Below, piece by piece: positions 22,844 through 32,925 of a stretch of DNA of 64,000 nucleotides (position 1 is the first letter of the stretch; every line of letters begins with the position of its first letter). Position numbers and translations under genes: made by a program. The notes below the pieces were generated by a model that was not told where the DNA came from, did no database searches, and saw nothing but the letters and a program-made list of their open reading frames with translations. This DNA comes from Turnera subulata (lineage: Eukaryota; Streptophyta; Magnoliopsida; Malpighiales; Passifloraceae). Where the stretch lies: assembly GCA_028386065.3 (NCBI GenBank), contig JAKUCV010002091.1, positions 55,983 through 119,982 on the forward strand. The letters are read 5' to 3'.

Positions 22844-23089
22844 TGGGCTATTAAAAAGGCCCATTAGTCATTTAATGGCCGGCTACGCCGCCTATTTATT
22901 TACGTTTTAATTGGGCTCGTGTAAGGCCCATCGCATTTAATTTTCAACAATTTAATTTTCATTGGGCTAATTAATTAAAGGCCCATTGCATTTAATTTCC
23001 AGCCATTTATTTTTAATTGGGCTATATTAGGGCCCATTGCATTTAATTTTCTCGTCTTTAATTTTACTTATGGGCTCGTACTAGGCCCA
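22844..23089 (+). repeat. Array of TGGGCT...GGCCCA hairpins
   Basis: Five units start at 22844, 22912, 22963, 23018 and 23071. Each has TGGGCT, 7-13 nt, then GGCCCA, usually followed by TTGCATTTAATTTTC. TGGGC/GCCCA resemble site II (TCP-bound) promoter motifs, but pair within each unit as a stem. Conserved in B (about 31710-32080) and C (about 38285-38560, 41460-41830). Confidence 0.8.
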
Positions 23090-23261
23090 TTATTTTAATT
23101 TTCTGCCATTTACTTTACTTGGGGTAATTAATATAAGGCACCTTGCTTATTTATTTTAAGCATTTATATATTCAATTATGTTATTTGAATTTGAGGACTC
23201 TTAAAATTTCCGGAAGAAATTTATAATGGGCATTAAATGCGAAAATGCATTTAAATGAGAA

Positions 23262-23767
23262 TAGTCTGAAAGACTAAATGTAAGAGTCCAGAAGACTCGG
23301 GAAAAGAAACATACAACGAAGACTGGAAGTCTTACCGTTCAAAAGATCTTGAAGATCCTTTAAAGAAAAATCGAAAATACACACTATTACCACCAGAAGA
23401 CGGAAATTATATGACCACCAGAAGGTGGATATTATATTTGCTTACCCTGAAGGAGCAATTCATTTTATATTCAATTTATTTTATGTTCAGTTTAAATTAA
23501 TTCGCATTGCAATTTATTTTATTTACTTTTCAATACTTTATATTTGTTTCTTAGAACAATGCCTGAAGCATTAGTCTCGAAGACAATGCAAAATTGACAT
23601 CCACAGGGGGAGAATTATATGTGTGTGGATGTCAATATAACATATTATGGTCTCGAAAATATAACATATTATGGTCTCGAAATAAAAAAATGATTAACAC
23701 GCTCCAGAAGAGCATAAATTCGAATATGTTCCTGAAGAACGCATGTTTTAATATGATCTAGAAGATC
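23262..23767 (+). repeat. Micro-hairpin cluster of copia A
   Basis: Short perfect stems around GAA-type loops: TAGTCT/AGACTA (23262), GAGTC/GACTC (23284), AAGACT/AGTCTT (23319), GATC/GATC (23345), CCACC/GGTGG (23415), AATGC/GCATT (23558), GCTC/GAGC (23701), GTTC/GAAC (23728), GATC/GATC (23755). More lie in the pol remnant, e.g. ACCAAC/GTTGGT (25127), CTCGC/GCGAG (26526), ACACC/GGTGT (26564), GATCC/GGATC (26813), AGTTGC/GCAACT (26830), AAAGC/GCTTT (27020). Confidence 0.8.
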
Positions 23768-24012
23768 GTATATTTACGCAAGTACAGACATCCCAAGTAA
23801 TAAAATAAATTATTGTGGATCCCAAATGAATTGACTCAGATTTATTCCCTGAAGCGAATAAGACAGTATAATTATTTGTGCCTGTGGGCGTAAATGAGAT
23901 AATAAATGGAAAAGGCTCAAAGTAAACATGCATATTATTATTGCAAAACAGATCCATAACTGGAAAACATTCAAAGAAGAATGGTTCTCATACATATGCT
24001 TAAACAAGTAAT

Positions 24013-24696
24013 CTATCTATTGGGTTCAACATTAACCCTGAAACTCTGAGCCTCACTATTAATGTTGACCCTAACACTGTCGTTCCAGGAGAACCACATA
24101 CCACCCCTGTTGTTTTCTCCAGGTATCTCAAACCGATTCGTTGGAGGAAAACGAAGTGGAATCACACCATGATTCTCTCCTGCTTGCCATAGAGTCTCAG
24201 TAATCAGTACCATGTTAGGCTTGTACTGATTCTTCAGATCCCTTAAGGTACGCACAAAGTCTTGAGACCTTCTTGCTATACCCCTGCAATTCCACAATAA
24301 AAGTCGTACCTTAGGCCATGTAGGTGGTAACTCAATCACCCTTGGGACGCTCCGAGCCATCATGGAAACCTGATAATAACTGCTTTCATTTAAAATTTGG
24401 CATGAAGGCTCTAGCTGAAATTCCTGCATCCTAGCAGATATGAAAAACATTATAGAGTTAGCTGAGCCATAAAAATTTGTCCTGAGATTGCCTTGGTCCT
24501 CCAGGAAGAAAGTTTCTTCCACTGGAGTCACAAAGAACCTAGACGAGTATAGCTCATCTACAAACACTAAACGAGGAATTCTCGCCAGATCATTAGGCTG
24601 TTCCTCTTGTTGTTCATTTACCATGCTATAGGCCAATCTATTTCTTTTGCCTAGTGAGGCACCCTCAACAAAGAAAACAGTTGCTGGGGAAGGCAT
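24013..24696 (-). CDS. Antisense 227-aa ORF with LINE-type endonuclease N-terminus (copy in copia A)
   Basis: Intact 227-codon ORF on the strand opposite to copia pol. Residues 1 to about 130 are unrecognised, with conserved stretches FVEGA.LG.RNRL.YSM and FVDELYSSRFFVTP. Residues about 132-227 match the start of a LINE apurinic-like endonuclease: LLLWNCRGIARRSQDF, then YKPNMVLITET, with GGMWFSWND further on. The ORF stops before the catalytic GDFN/SDH motifs, so nuclease activity is not expected. A TATAAAAT box lies about 95 bp upstream of the ATG. The copy in B has the same length with about 9 residue differences, and a third full-length homologue (one internal stop) lies at 61152-61835. 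The surrounding sense pol is riddled with stops while this ORF is open, which hints at selection or recent capture. Function unknown; a chance open frame is less likely given three same-length copies. Confidence 0.65.
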   Translation of the reverse strand: MPSPATVFFVEGASLGKRNRLAYSMVNEQQEEQPNDLARIPRLVFVDELYSSRFFVTPVEETFFLEDQGNLRTNFYGSANSIMFFISARMQEFQLEPSCQILNESSYYQVSMMARSVPRVIELPPTWPKVRLLLWNCRGIARRSQDFVRTLRDLKNQYKPNMVLITETLWQAGENHGVIPLRFPPTNRFEIPGENNRGGMWFSWNDSVRVNINSEAQSFRVNVEPNR

Positions 24697-24790
24697 TTTT
24701 TGTCTTGGTTGAGTTTTCTGTTCCTTTGCTCTGATGAATTTTTATATATCTATGAGTTTTTCCTGTATCTTCCCATGTAATCTTTCCCCC

Positions 24791-24800
24791 ATTTTATAGC
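24791..24800 (-). promoter_or_regulatory. TATA box upstream of the antisense ORF (copia A)
   Basis: The complement reads GCTATAAAAT, followed by GGGG, about 95 bp before the ATG at 24696. It is at the same distance in copia B (33705-33714). Suggests that the antisense unit carries its own promoter. Confidence 0.5.
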
Positions 24801-25149
24801 CTGAGCATAGATAGCCAGGTGTCCCCGAAATGATCCAGAAGATTTTTTCGGTGGATTATATTATTCTTCAGAAAATTCCAAAGCTTTACAATCTTCGAGG
24901 ATTTGCTTTTGGAGATGTCTGCCACTACATTAATTATTGTCCAATAATTCTGATCTTTTCGACATGAGTGGCTGGAATAAGCCTAATATTGACACATGTA
25001 TTGCAACCTGAAGCTAGCAATTGAGTAATTGAAACTTATCATATCCAGCCAGAAGCTGGAATGCACTAGCATGGAGCTAGCAATTTTAAGTGTTTAGATA
25101 CACAGCTTGTGCAGCCTGAAGCTGACACCAACTTGAAGTTGGTTTATGA

Positions 25150-27520
25150 ATTTATTGTTTGGCATGACCGGTTGGGCTATCCCGGTTCAATAATGATGCA
25201 CTAAATTGATTTGGTCATTGATTGAAAAACCAGAAGTTTTTACAATCAATAAATTTCCATGTGTTTGTTTGCTGCAAAACTTATTACACGGCCTTCCTAA
25301 GATGAGAATGGCCTAGCATCACCAGCAAGTTTAAGAATGATTCAGGGACATGAATGCGGACTGATCAATCCGCGGTGTTAACCATCTAGGTAATTTTTAC
25401 GATGCATCGACTAGATGGTTTATTGTGTGACGCAAGTTAGCATAAGTGCGCACTTATTATGCCACTTGCGGGCACATGTCCCTACTTATGTTACTAGACT
25501 ATATGTCTAGATAATGAAGGGATATTTCATCAATGGAGACTGTATATCATTGGAAATAAACCCAAACAGATCTGGGAGAACATTGACAATTGATTACACG
25601 ACTGTTGATGAAATATTATTGCTTGAGAAAATGATATTTTATACAGCAATACTTGAGTGCATCAAGCCAACATGATGTCATAAGGACCTCCCCATTTAAT
25701 TGATTAATGGTCACATACATAGTATCTCCCATCTTCGGACCATCAGTTATATAATGCTCCACCACAGGATTTGAAATTGGTCCCTTAAAGAAGATTGGGA
25801 ATCTACGTTGGGTATGTATCTCCATAAATTATAAAGGTAATTGAAACCTATGACAGGGGATTGGAGATTTATTTATAGCAATATTTGCTTATTAGTTGAT
25901 GTTTTACCCAACATCAGAGGGAGAGAAAATAAGCAGCTGGATCAAGAGAATTATTGAAATGACTTATCAATGTCTAATTTTTGATCCTCGAATATTAGTA
26001 TGAACCTAAAGTTCAAAAAGATAATTCATTTGCAAAAGATTAATAAGTCATTTGCCAGACATATTTATTTGAAATATGTGACCATATACCAGCTGCAAAT
26101 GCTCCTATTTTGATGTTCCTGAAGAACAATATGCAAATGAATCTATATAATGTGCTCGGTTCCATAAGAAAAATTTCTCCATAGAGAAAAAGGAGCAAAG
26201 TGATAAGATAGCCCCAGTAAGGAAATAAGGCCTCCAGTAGAGGTTGGAATTAAAAGTCCTCCAGAAGAGGAAAATCCTCCAGAAGAGGTTGTCTGACACA
26301 AATTGATAAAGTTTCAGAAGTAATACAGGTACCTGAAATAAGTTGAATATGATGAGATCTCAATTCAGTGTCAGAAATAAGATGGAACCGACGTGAAATA
26401 ACCGTCGACGGAATATTTATGTTTAATATAGCGCTAAATGAAATGAGGATCATGAACCTATATTGACAAATGTAGGCACAGTATAATTGGCCAAAATAGA
26501 GAAATACTGTTAAAGCTGTGTTGGACTCGCCCGAAGCGAGTAATTTCCGGACCTGTAGTCCGTACACCAGAAGGTGTAAAATTCAATTGGTCATAAAAGG
26601 GTATTTGTGCGGAAAGAAATAAATAATGAGATGTAAAGCACGGTTTTATGGCACAAAGTTTTTACCCAAATGACCAGGTATTAATTATGAGGAGATATAC
26701 TCCCCTGTGGTGGATGTAATTATTTTGATATGTCTGGCAATATATGAAAAGTTCTATTGAATGCTATTACAGCCTATTATTCTGGATCCACAAGTCATGA
26801 TATATACATGAAGATCCCTGAAGGATCCAAGTTGCCTGAAGCAACTAATTCCCGGAAAATTACAAAATAGAGTTGAACTGATCTTTACATAATTTAAATC
26901 ATTTTGAGTATGGATAAACTTATTTATGATTGGAACTCCCAAAGAAGTTTCCAAATACCGTGCTATTAGACTGGTCCTGGAGTATCCTGTCTAAGTGCAA
27001 TATGTATTGCTTGTAACACAAAGCCTGAAGCTTTTGATTTAAGCCTATCGGCATTATATGTATTTGCTCTTATCTTCGGGGAATAACAAATGTGTAATCC
27101 AGTAAACCCGAAAAAGAGTAAAACTGATTTTGCAGATGTAGATCCCTTATTCAGTCCACATAAAGCAGAGACGGACATCAACCACAACTTTACACATGAT
27201 ATTGAAATATCATCGGGGCTACAAAAGCAAGATGGCAAGATAAACGCTCCAACGACAAAAATCATGCTGCTAACTCTGTTCAATTGAAATAATGATGTAC
27301 CAAAAGTTATCAGACAAAATATATATCACCAAGAAGCTGACAAGGACGATTGGCATGCAACGACATGAAGCAGTCAATGGAGGCCAAAATGAGGGGGAGT
27401 AGAATATGCACTGCACTCTTTTTCCCTTCACCAAGTTTTTATCCCACTGGGTTTTTCTTGGTAAGGTTTTTAATGAGGCAGTCTCCCCAAAGCGTATTCT
27501 ACACAACACACAATGACATC
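25150..27520 (+). pseudogene. Decayed copia pol (GAG-pre-integrase, integrase, RT, RNase H)
   Basis: Sense-strand remnants in order: WHDRLGYPGSIMM (25160-25198), integrase-like traces with 'DAST.W' to about 25430, RT YEEIYSPVVDVI (26686-26721) and DIYMKIPEGSKLPEATNS (26799-26852), and an RNase H trace with 'PHKAETD' (about 27120-27230). Frames shift repeatedly, stops are common and large parts are missing, including the YVDD active site. It would have supplied reverse transcriptase, integrase and RNase H in an autonomous ancestor. Confidence 0.75.
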
Positions 27521-27521
27521 C

Positions 27522-27530
27522 AAGGGGGAG
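27522..27530 (+). other. Polypurine tract of copia A
   Basis: AAGGGGGAG directly before the 3' LTR start TGTTAT at 27531. Confidence 0.85.
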
Positions 27531-27743
27531 TGTTATAAAAACGTGAAGTATTGGATGTCATTAGTGGACAAAATTCCACCAACCATCACCTGTATTTTCT
27601 ATATTTTGTACCTATATATATTGGCCCAGGCAATAAAATTTAGTGAGCCGGACAGAGCTCTTCTTCTCCTCTCCATGGCAGCTTCCTCTACTTTCTCTTC
27701 ATGAACAATTCTTTCCACCATTAAAGCACCATTATTTCTAACA
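27531..27743 (+). repeat. 3' LTR of copia A
   Basis: 213 bp, same ends as the 5' LTR. Followed by the CTTCT duplication at 27744-27748. Confidence 0.92.
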
Positions 27744-28500
27744 CTTCTTTGTTTTTTTGCCCTTTTTTTTTCTCGACGGTTGACATATATCGGTATGGTG
27801 TAGCTTGCGTGGAATTGACTCCGCAATAAGTGATTCTCGCTTCAAATTGCCGGCCCAGCCATCAGTACAAAATATGGGCTACCCCTTCCTCCCAACCCCT
27901 ATACCCGGCCCAGCCATCACTCCCATATCCCCCATCCTTATATTGAAGCGAGAATCGACACCATACAATAATTAAAATTTGTTTTTATTGGCGATCACGC
28001 CAAGTGTCATGCATCAACACACTTCATTAATTAACCGATTGAACCTTGATTGGTTCAATTCGAGATACTAAAATTTTGAAATAATAAACTTAAAGTGGTA
28101 AAATACAGATTATTTTAATTGAAGTACCAATTTTTTAAAAAACAAAGTTGAAGTGGGTAAAATGTATCTAACCCAATGGTTGCTTAGCAAATTTTTCAAT
28201 AAAAGACTCCCAAAAACCAAGGATGTATGATGTATCTCATACGTATGTCTCAACTGTCTCTATTGGTGCAATTGGGTATATGTTTGTGATAACTATTGGC
28301 AGGGCGGATCCAAGATTTTCTATTAGGGAGGGCCAAAATTTGAAGAATAAATCCAAGGAGGGGCCAAATTTATACAAATCAAGAGAAATACCTCAAAAAT
28401 TGTTTAAAAAGCAAAGGTTGTGCCTATTGGGATGGTAATGGGTTGAACCTAACCTAATCACCCGTAGTTCAACCTCTCAACCCGCAATGCCACCTCCAAT
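27744..28500. other. Pre-insertion 5' flank of the kelch-like gene, with a fold-back
   Basis: Contiguous with 21495 before copia A inserted, so it probably holds the displaced promoter of the kelch-like gene. Contains the fold-back at 27793-27966 and, from about 28311, a 'cagggcggatccaag' motif of the kind seen at one end of dispersed hAT-like repeats. No coding frame. Confidence 0.55.
27793..27966. repeat. Fold-back (inverted repeat) structure
   Basis: Left arm GTATGGTGT (27793-27801) and GATTCTCGCTTCAA (27832-27845) pair with TTGAAGCGAGAATC (27943-27956) and ACACCATAC (27958-27966). The left arm is split by 30 nt while the right arm is nearly continuous. A direct repeat 'ccggcccagccatca' sits twice in the loop. 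Confidence 0.75.
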
Positions 28501-29760
28501 TAGGGGTGAGCAAACGGTACGGCTCGGCACTACCGTACCGATTTTTGTGTCGGTATGTCAGCAGCGACTGCAGTCCCCTATCGACAGCATACCGATCGGC
28601 TTATACCGCACATACATATGGCCAACGCCGACAAGATACCGACTCGGTTCGGTCAGCATACCGACAATACCGAGCCGACTATACATGTAAAAGAAAAAAA
28701 AGAAAACTGTGAGAATATAAATTGCCAATAAATGAAAAAAATCAAAAAATTTAATTTGAATACTGACGAATATAAACCCCAATTATGGAAACTATCTAAG
28801 AGCAATCACATCTAAATCTATACCATTAATACAATTACAAATCATACTGTCAAATTACAAACAAATCAGCCATCAATGCAATTATACAAATAATGATCTT
28901 ACCAATACTAATGCTAAAATTACTTCGTATCAATCTGCCAAAATTACACCGAAATCAACCATTAATACAAATACAAATCTTAATGACCAATTTTGATTTG
29001 CAAAACTACAATCGCACCTGAAACGCCGGCGAACACCCATTCTTGACAAAAAAAAAACTGGCACAACCAAAACCCATCACTCATTGTCATCATTTATCAC
29101 AAAATCTAACCAAAAAACACAGCAAACATATGGATTGGTTGAGATTTAGAGAAACAAAAGGAAAGAGAGGTGAAGAACAGAAAAAGAAAAGAAAGGAGAG
29201 AAGAGAAGAAAACGAAGAACAGAGGTCAGAGGAAGAAAAGAAAGGAGAGACGAAGAAGAGTGAAGGGAGAGAAAAACTTACCCTTAATCCCCGGCATTAA
29301 AGAGTAGCGGCGACATTTTTTGAAGGGAGGAGGCGGCGGTGGCGGCATGGTGGTTCTGTGAAGGGTTTGAGCGAGAGAGAGATGAGAAGGAATTGAGAGT
29401 GAGTTTGAGCAGAGGGAGGGTTTGAGCGAGACAGAAGAGAAGAAATTGAGGGAGGGTGTGAGAAGAAATGGAGAGTGAGAGGGAGGATTTGAGCGAGAGG
29501 CTGTTTTTGAGTGAGAGATAGGCAGAGAAAGAGATAAGAAATTCTTAGCGTTTTTTTTTTATATGTGGTGATTGGGTGGGTGTCGGTGTCGGTTACCGAC
29601 CTACCGACCGACACCTACACCCCCTCATACCGCCATGCCTGCGGGGCGGTTTGAAACCGAGCCGACCACGCAGCAAAGGGCTTATTTTTCGACCGCTACC
29701 GACCCGACATCGGTCGATATAGGGTCGATAGAGTCGGCTCGGGATTTTTGCTCTCCCCTA
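28501..29760. mobile_element. Non-autonomous hAT element
   Basis: Terminal inverted repeats TAGGGGTGAGCAAA (28501) and, on the complement from 29760, TAGGGGAGAGCAAA. The flanking 8-bp duplication is CCTCCAAT (28493-28500) / CCTTCAAT (29761-29768). Subterminal regions are full of CGGTA/TACCG repeats (28515-28680, 29575-29740), as in hAT transposase-binding regions. 1260 bp with no transposase frame. The GA-rich interior (29140-29540) has a donor-like CTTACCC on the minus strand near 29280. Confidence 0.85.
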
Positions 29761-29768
29761 CCTTCAAT

Positions 29769-30056
29769 GCCCCTGCTGTCTATTTTGGAAGAAGAATGTA
29801 GCCTGTATTAGAATAGCCATTTTGAATGAAATAATACATGTTCCATCTCGAGTTTCATTATGTGTTTTCTCTTTCCTGCGTTTTCTTTTGTTTCTTTTTC
29901 TTTTTTTTTGTGTTTTCAGCCTTTTTTTTTCTTTTTCTTTTGTCCGCGCAATATGCAAAGACGGTGGTGAGTGGCGGTGAAACTTGGAAGGATGCCGCAA
30001 GCCAATTCAACGAACCAGAAGAAGAAAAAAGAAAACACGTTGAAGTGGTGCGTTTG
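29769..30056. other. No supported gene
   Basis: T-rich and low complexity at 29870-29940, without a clear frame. Ends with GTTTG (30052-30056), the left duplication of copia B. Confidence 0.5.
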
Positions 30057-30271
30057 TGTTATAAAACACGTAGATTATGAATGTCATTGTTTTTAGTTCA
30101 CCTACCCTTTACCTGTGTATTTCCTTATATAACTACTGGAATGAATGAAAACAGGTGCAGGAAGTTGAGCTTCCAACGAGTCCATCTTTCTCCTTCTCAT
30201 ATTCTGTTCATCTCCTCTATTCTCTTCTTTCTTCTTTATAAACTGAGTATTCAATCCCTTCATTTACAACA
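30057..30271 (+). repeat. 5' LTR of copia B
   Basis: 215 bp, TGTTATAAAACACG to TTTACAACA, with a TATA-like 'cttatataact' near 30126. The two LTRs are nearly identical, so insertion is recent. Confidence 0.92.
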
Positions 30272-30284
30272 CGTTATCAGCACG
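30272..30284 (+). other. Primer binding site of copia B
   Basis: CGTTATCAGCACG directly follows the 5' LTR. Shared with element C. Confidence 0.75.
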
Positions 30285-30359
30285 ATAACGTCTCTACCGA
30301 GCAAGGAGGAATTCCGGGAAGAAGGGAACCGGAAAATGGCCAAACTAACAAAAAAATGA

Positions 30360-30924
30360 AAAAATGCACTGCCGGCCGTTTTGCCTCCGACGACGGCCTC
30401 CCTCGTCACCGTGCACGACACCACCACCACCGGCGTCACCCCCACGCTGCCGCGACCACGACGGTGCCCTCACCTTTCGCCGTCGCCGTCGCCATCGGAC
30501 GCGCCGGCAGGGAGGCGAGACCCGGTGCAAGATCCGGTGACCCGAACTGTGCAGTCGGGTCTGCCTTCTCACGCACGAACGGTGCCATCGTCGTTCTCGT
30601 CGCGCCCTCGCCACACCTCCGCCGTATTCTCGCAGCGCCCTCGTCGCGCCTTCGCAGCCGGCCCGACGAGCCCCGTCTCAGCCATGGGCGCCGGTTCCAG
30701 CAGCAAGGGAGGCCGGGGCCGTGCACTCCGCCGCTACTAATGGAGGGGAGGATGACCATCACCCGTCTTCCTACCACGTCGCCCATGAGCTGCTCTCCTC
30801 CTGTGCAGGAGTAAGGCGACGGCACGAAGAAGACAAGGTGAGCTGCGTTTTTCTGGATCTGCAGCTCATGAAGAAGATGACCTCGGGTTACACTTTAGTC
30901 CCTGACGTTTCATTTTACGCAGGT
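30360..30924 (+). other. GC-rich leader ending in a splice-donor-like site (copia B)
   Basis: GC-rich leader that ends ACGCAG|GTAAGTCCCTGCAA, with the GT at 30923-30924. The same donor context occurs in C (complement near 42656). This suggests an intron in the 5' part of the element transcript. Low-complexity frames here (for example 30381-30740) are not conserved in A or C. Confidence 0.5.
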
Positions 30925-31079
30925 AAGTCCCTGCAATTCAATCCTTAAGTAATTTATATTCTCAATTTTGTCCTAAACGAATATATTAATGTTTAATTAA
31001 TGTTATTTTTGAGTGATTAAATGTTTAATTAATGTTGATCTTGGGAATTGAATGTATTGTGAGCTCATGGTGAGATCCG

Positions 31080-31610
31080 GGAATTTGTTGTTGGCCTATG
31101 AATAGTGTTTAGCCGGAATCCGGCGATGAATAGTAAATCCGGCCTCGTGAATAGTAATTTTGGCCATGCGAATAGTACTTTCCGGCTACCGTGAATAATG
31201 ATTTTGATCGGAATCCGGCAAACCCAGAAGTGTTTGGCCGTCATTTGATGCCTCGGCAAAATAATCCGGCACGGTGAATAGTAATTTCTGACAACCGTAA
31301 ATAGTGATTTTGGCCGGAAACCGGCAAACCCATAAGTGTTTGGCCGGAATTTGAGACCTCGTGATTTTGATCGTGAATAGTAATTTTGACCAAAATCCGA
31401 ACGCCTCGAATTTTTCCCAGCGAACCCCGAAGTGTTTGGCCGGAATTTTATACCTCAGGTTATTTCCCGGCAAGTCCGGAAGGCATGAATAGTAATTTTG
31501 ACCGATCTGGCAACCGTGAAAAGCATTTTTGGCCGATCCGACAAACCCCGGAGTGTTCGATCGGAATCCGACGCCTTGGGTTTTTCCCCGCCAAGCCCAG
31601 AAGGCTAATG
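31080..31610 (+). repeat. Expanded 5' tandem repeats of copia B
   Basis: Repeated 'gaatagtaattttg.c', 'cggaat.cggcaaaccc' and 'agaagtgtttggccg' units of about 45-60 bp. Homologous to the three-unit array of A and the arrays of C. Confidence 0.75.
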
Positions 31611-32925
31611 GCATATACATACCGGAATAGTAACCGGATATTAGTAATGTATATTATATATATTATTGCTGAAAGATTTATCGAGTAAACATATTTTTTT
31701 TATTTAAATTCCGATTGGGCTATCAAAGGGCCCACTGCATTTAAATTCATGCCTTTAATTTTATTTATACTTTATTTGGGCTCATGAAAGGCCCATAATG
31801 GCCGGCTAAGCCGCCTATTTCTTTACATTTTTTTTTAATTGGGCTCGTATAAGGCCCATCGCTTTTATTTTGCTGCAATTCAATTTTATTGGGTTCGCTA
31901 TAGGCCCATTGCATTTATTTTTCAGCAATTTAATTTTTATTGGGCTAATTAATAAAAAGGCCAATCGCATTTAATTTTCAGGCATTTATTTTTAATTGGG
32001 CTAATACAGGGCCCATTATATTTAATTACCTTGCCTTTAATTTTATGCTTAATATGGGCTCGTACTAGGCCCATCATTTAATTTCCTATCATTTATTTTC
32101 CTTGGGGTAATTTATTATCGGCCCCTTGCTTATTTATTTTAATTAAGCATTTCCTTATTAAATTATGATATTTGTTATGGGTATTAAATGAGGACAGGAA
32201 TTTATATGATAATAGTCTGGTAGACTAAATATAAGAGTCCAACAGACACAATAATAAAAAAATACAACGAAGACTGGAAGTCTTACCATCCAAAAGATCC
32301 TGAAGATCATTCAAGGAAAATCGAAAAATAAAAACTATTACCACCAGAAGATGGACATTATATGACCACCAGAAAGTGGATAATATACTTGCTTACCCTG
32401 AAGGAGCAATTTATTTTATCTTCAATTTATTTTCTGTTTAGTTTAAATTAATTCGCATTGCAATTTATTTTGTTTATTTTTCAGTACTTTATATTTGTTT
32501 CTTAGAATAATGCCTGAAGCATTAGTCTCGAAGACAATGCACAATTGACATCCACAAGGGGAGAATTATATGTGTGTGGATGTCAATATAACATATTATG
32601 ACATCTCGAAATGATTAACACGCTCCAGAATTCGAATATGTTCCTGAAGAACGCATGTTTTTATATGATCTAGAAGATCGTATATTTACGCGAGTACAGA
32701 CACCCCCAGTAATAAAATGAATTATTATGGATCCCAAATGAATTGACTCTGATCTATTCCCTGAAGCGAATAAAACAGTATAACTGTTTGTGCTTGTGGG
32801 CGTAAATGAGAAAATAAATGGAAAAGGCTCAAAGCAAACATGCATATTATTATTACATAAACGGATACATAACTGAAGAACATTCAAAGAGGAATGGTTC
32901 CTATACAGATGTTTTAAACAGTAAT

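Larger units (their letters stand above)
21496..27743 (+). mobile_element. Ty1-copia retrotransposon A, defective, with antisense ORF
   Basis: A 6248-bp element bounded by about 210-bp LTRs and the 5-bp duplication CTTCT. The primer site follows the 5' LTR (CGTTATCAGGCACG), and the polypurine tract AAGGGGGAG precedes the 3' LTR. Order inside: GC-rich leader (about 21800-22370), tandem repeats (22555-22715), TGGGCT/GGCCCA hairpin array, gag-side hairpins, an antisense 227-codon ORF, then decayed pol in sense orientation. Recognisable pol pieces are a GAG-pre-integrase motif (WHDRLGYPGS near 25160), RT (YEEIYSPVVD near 26686; DIYMKIPEGSKLPEA near 26799) and an RNase H trace near 27120-27230. 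Stops and frameshifts throughout make it non-autonomous. It inserted 50 bp upstream of the kelch-like start codon. Confidence 0.92.

Noticed and set aside
30356..30825. Up to 152-codon ORFs in the copia B leader
   Set aside because: Same reason: low-complexity GC-rich DNA, opposing frames open, not shared with A or C.
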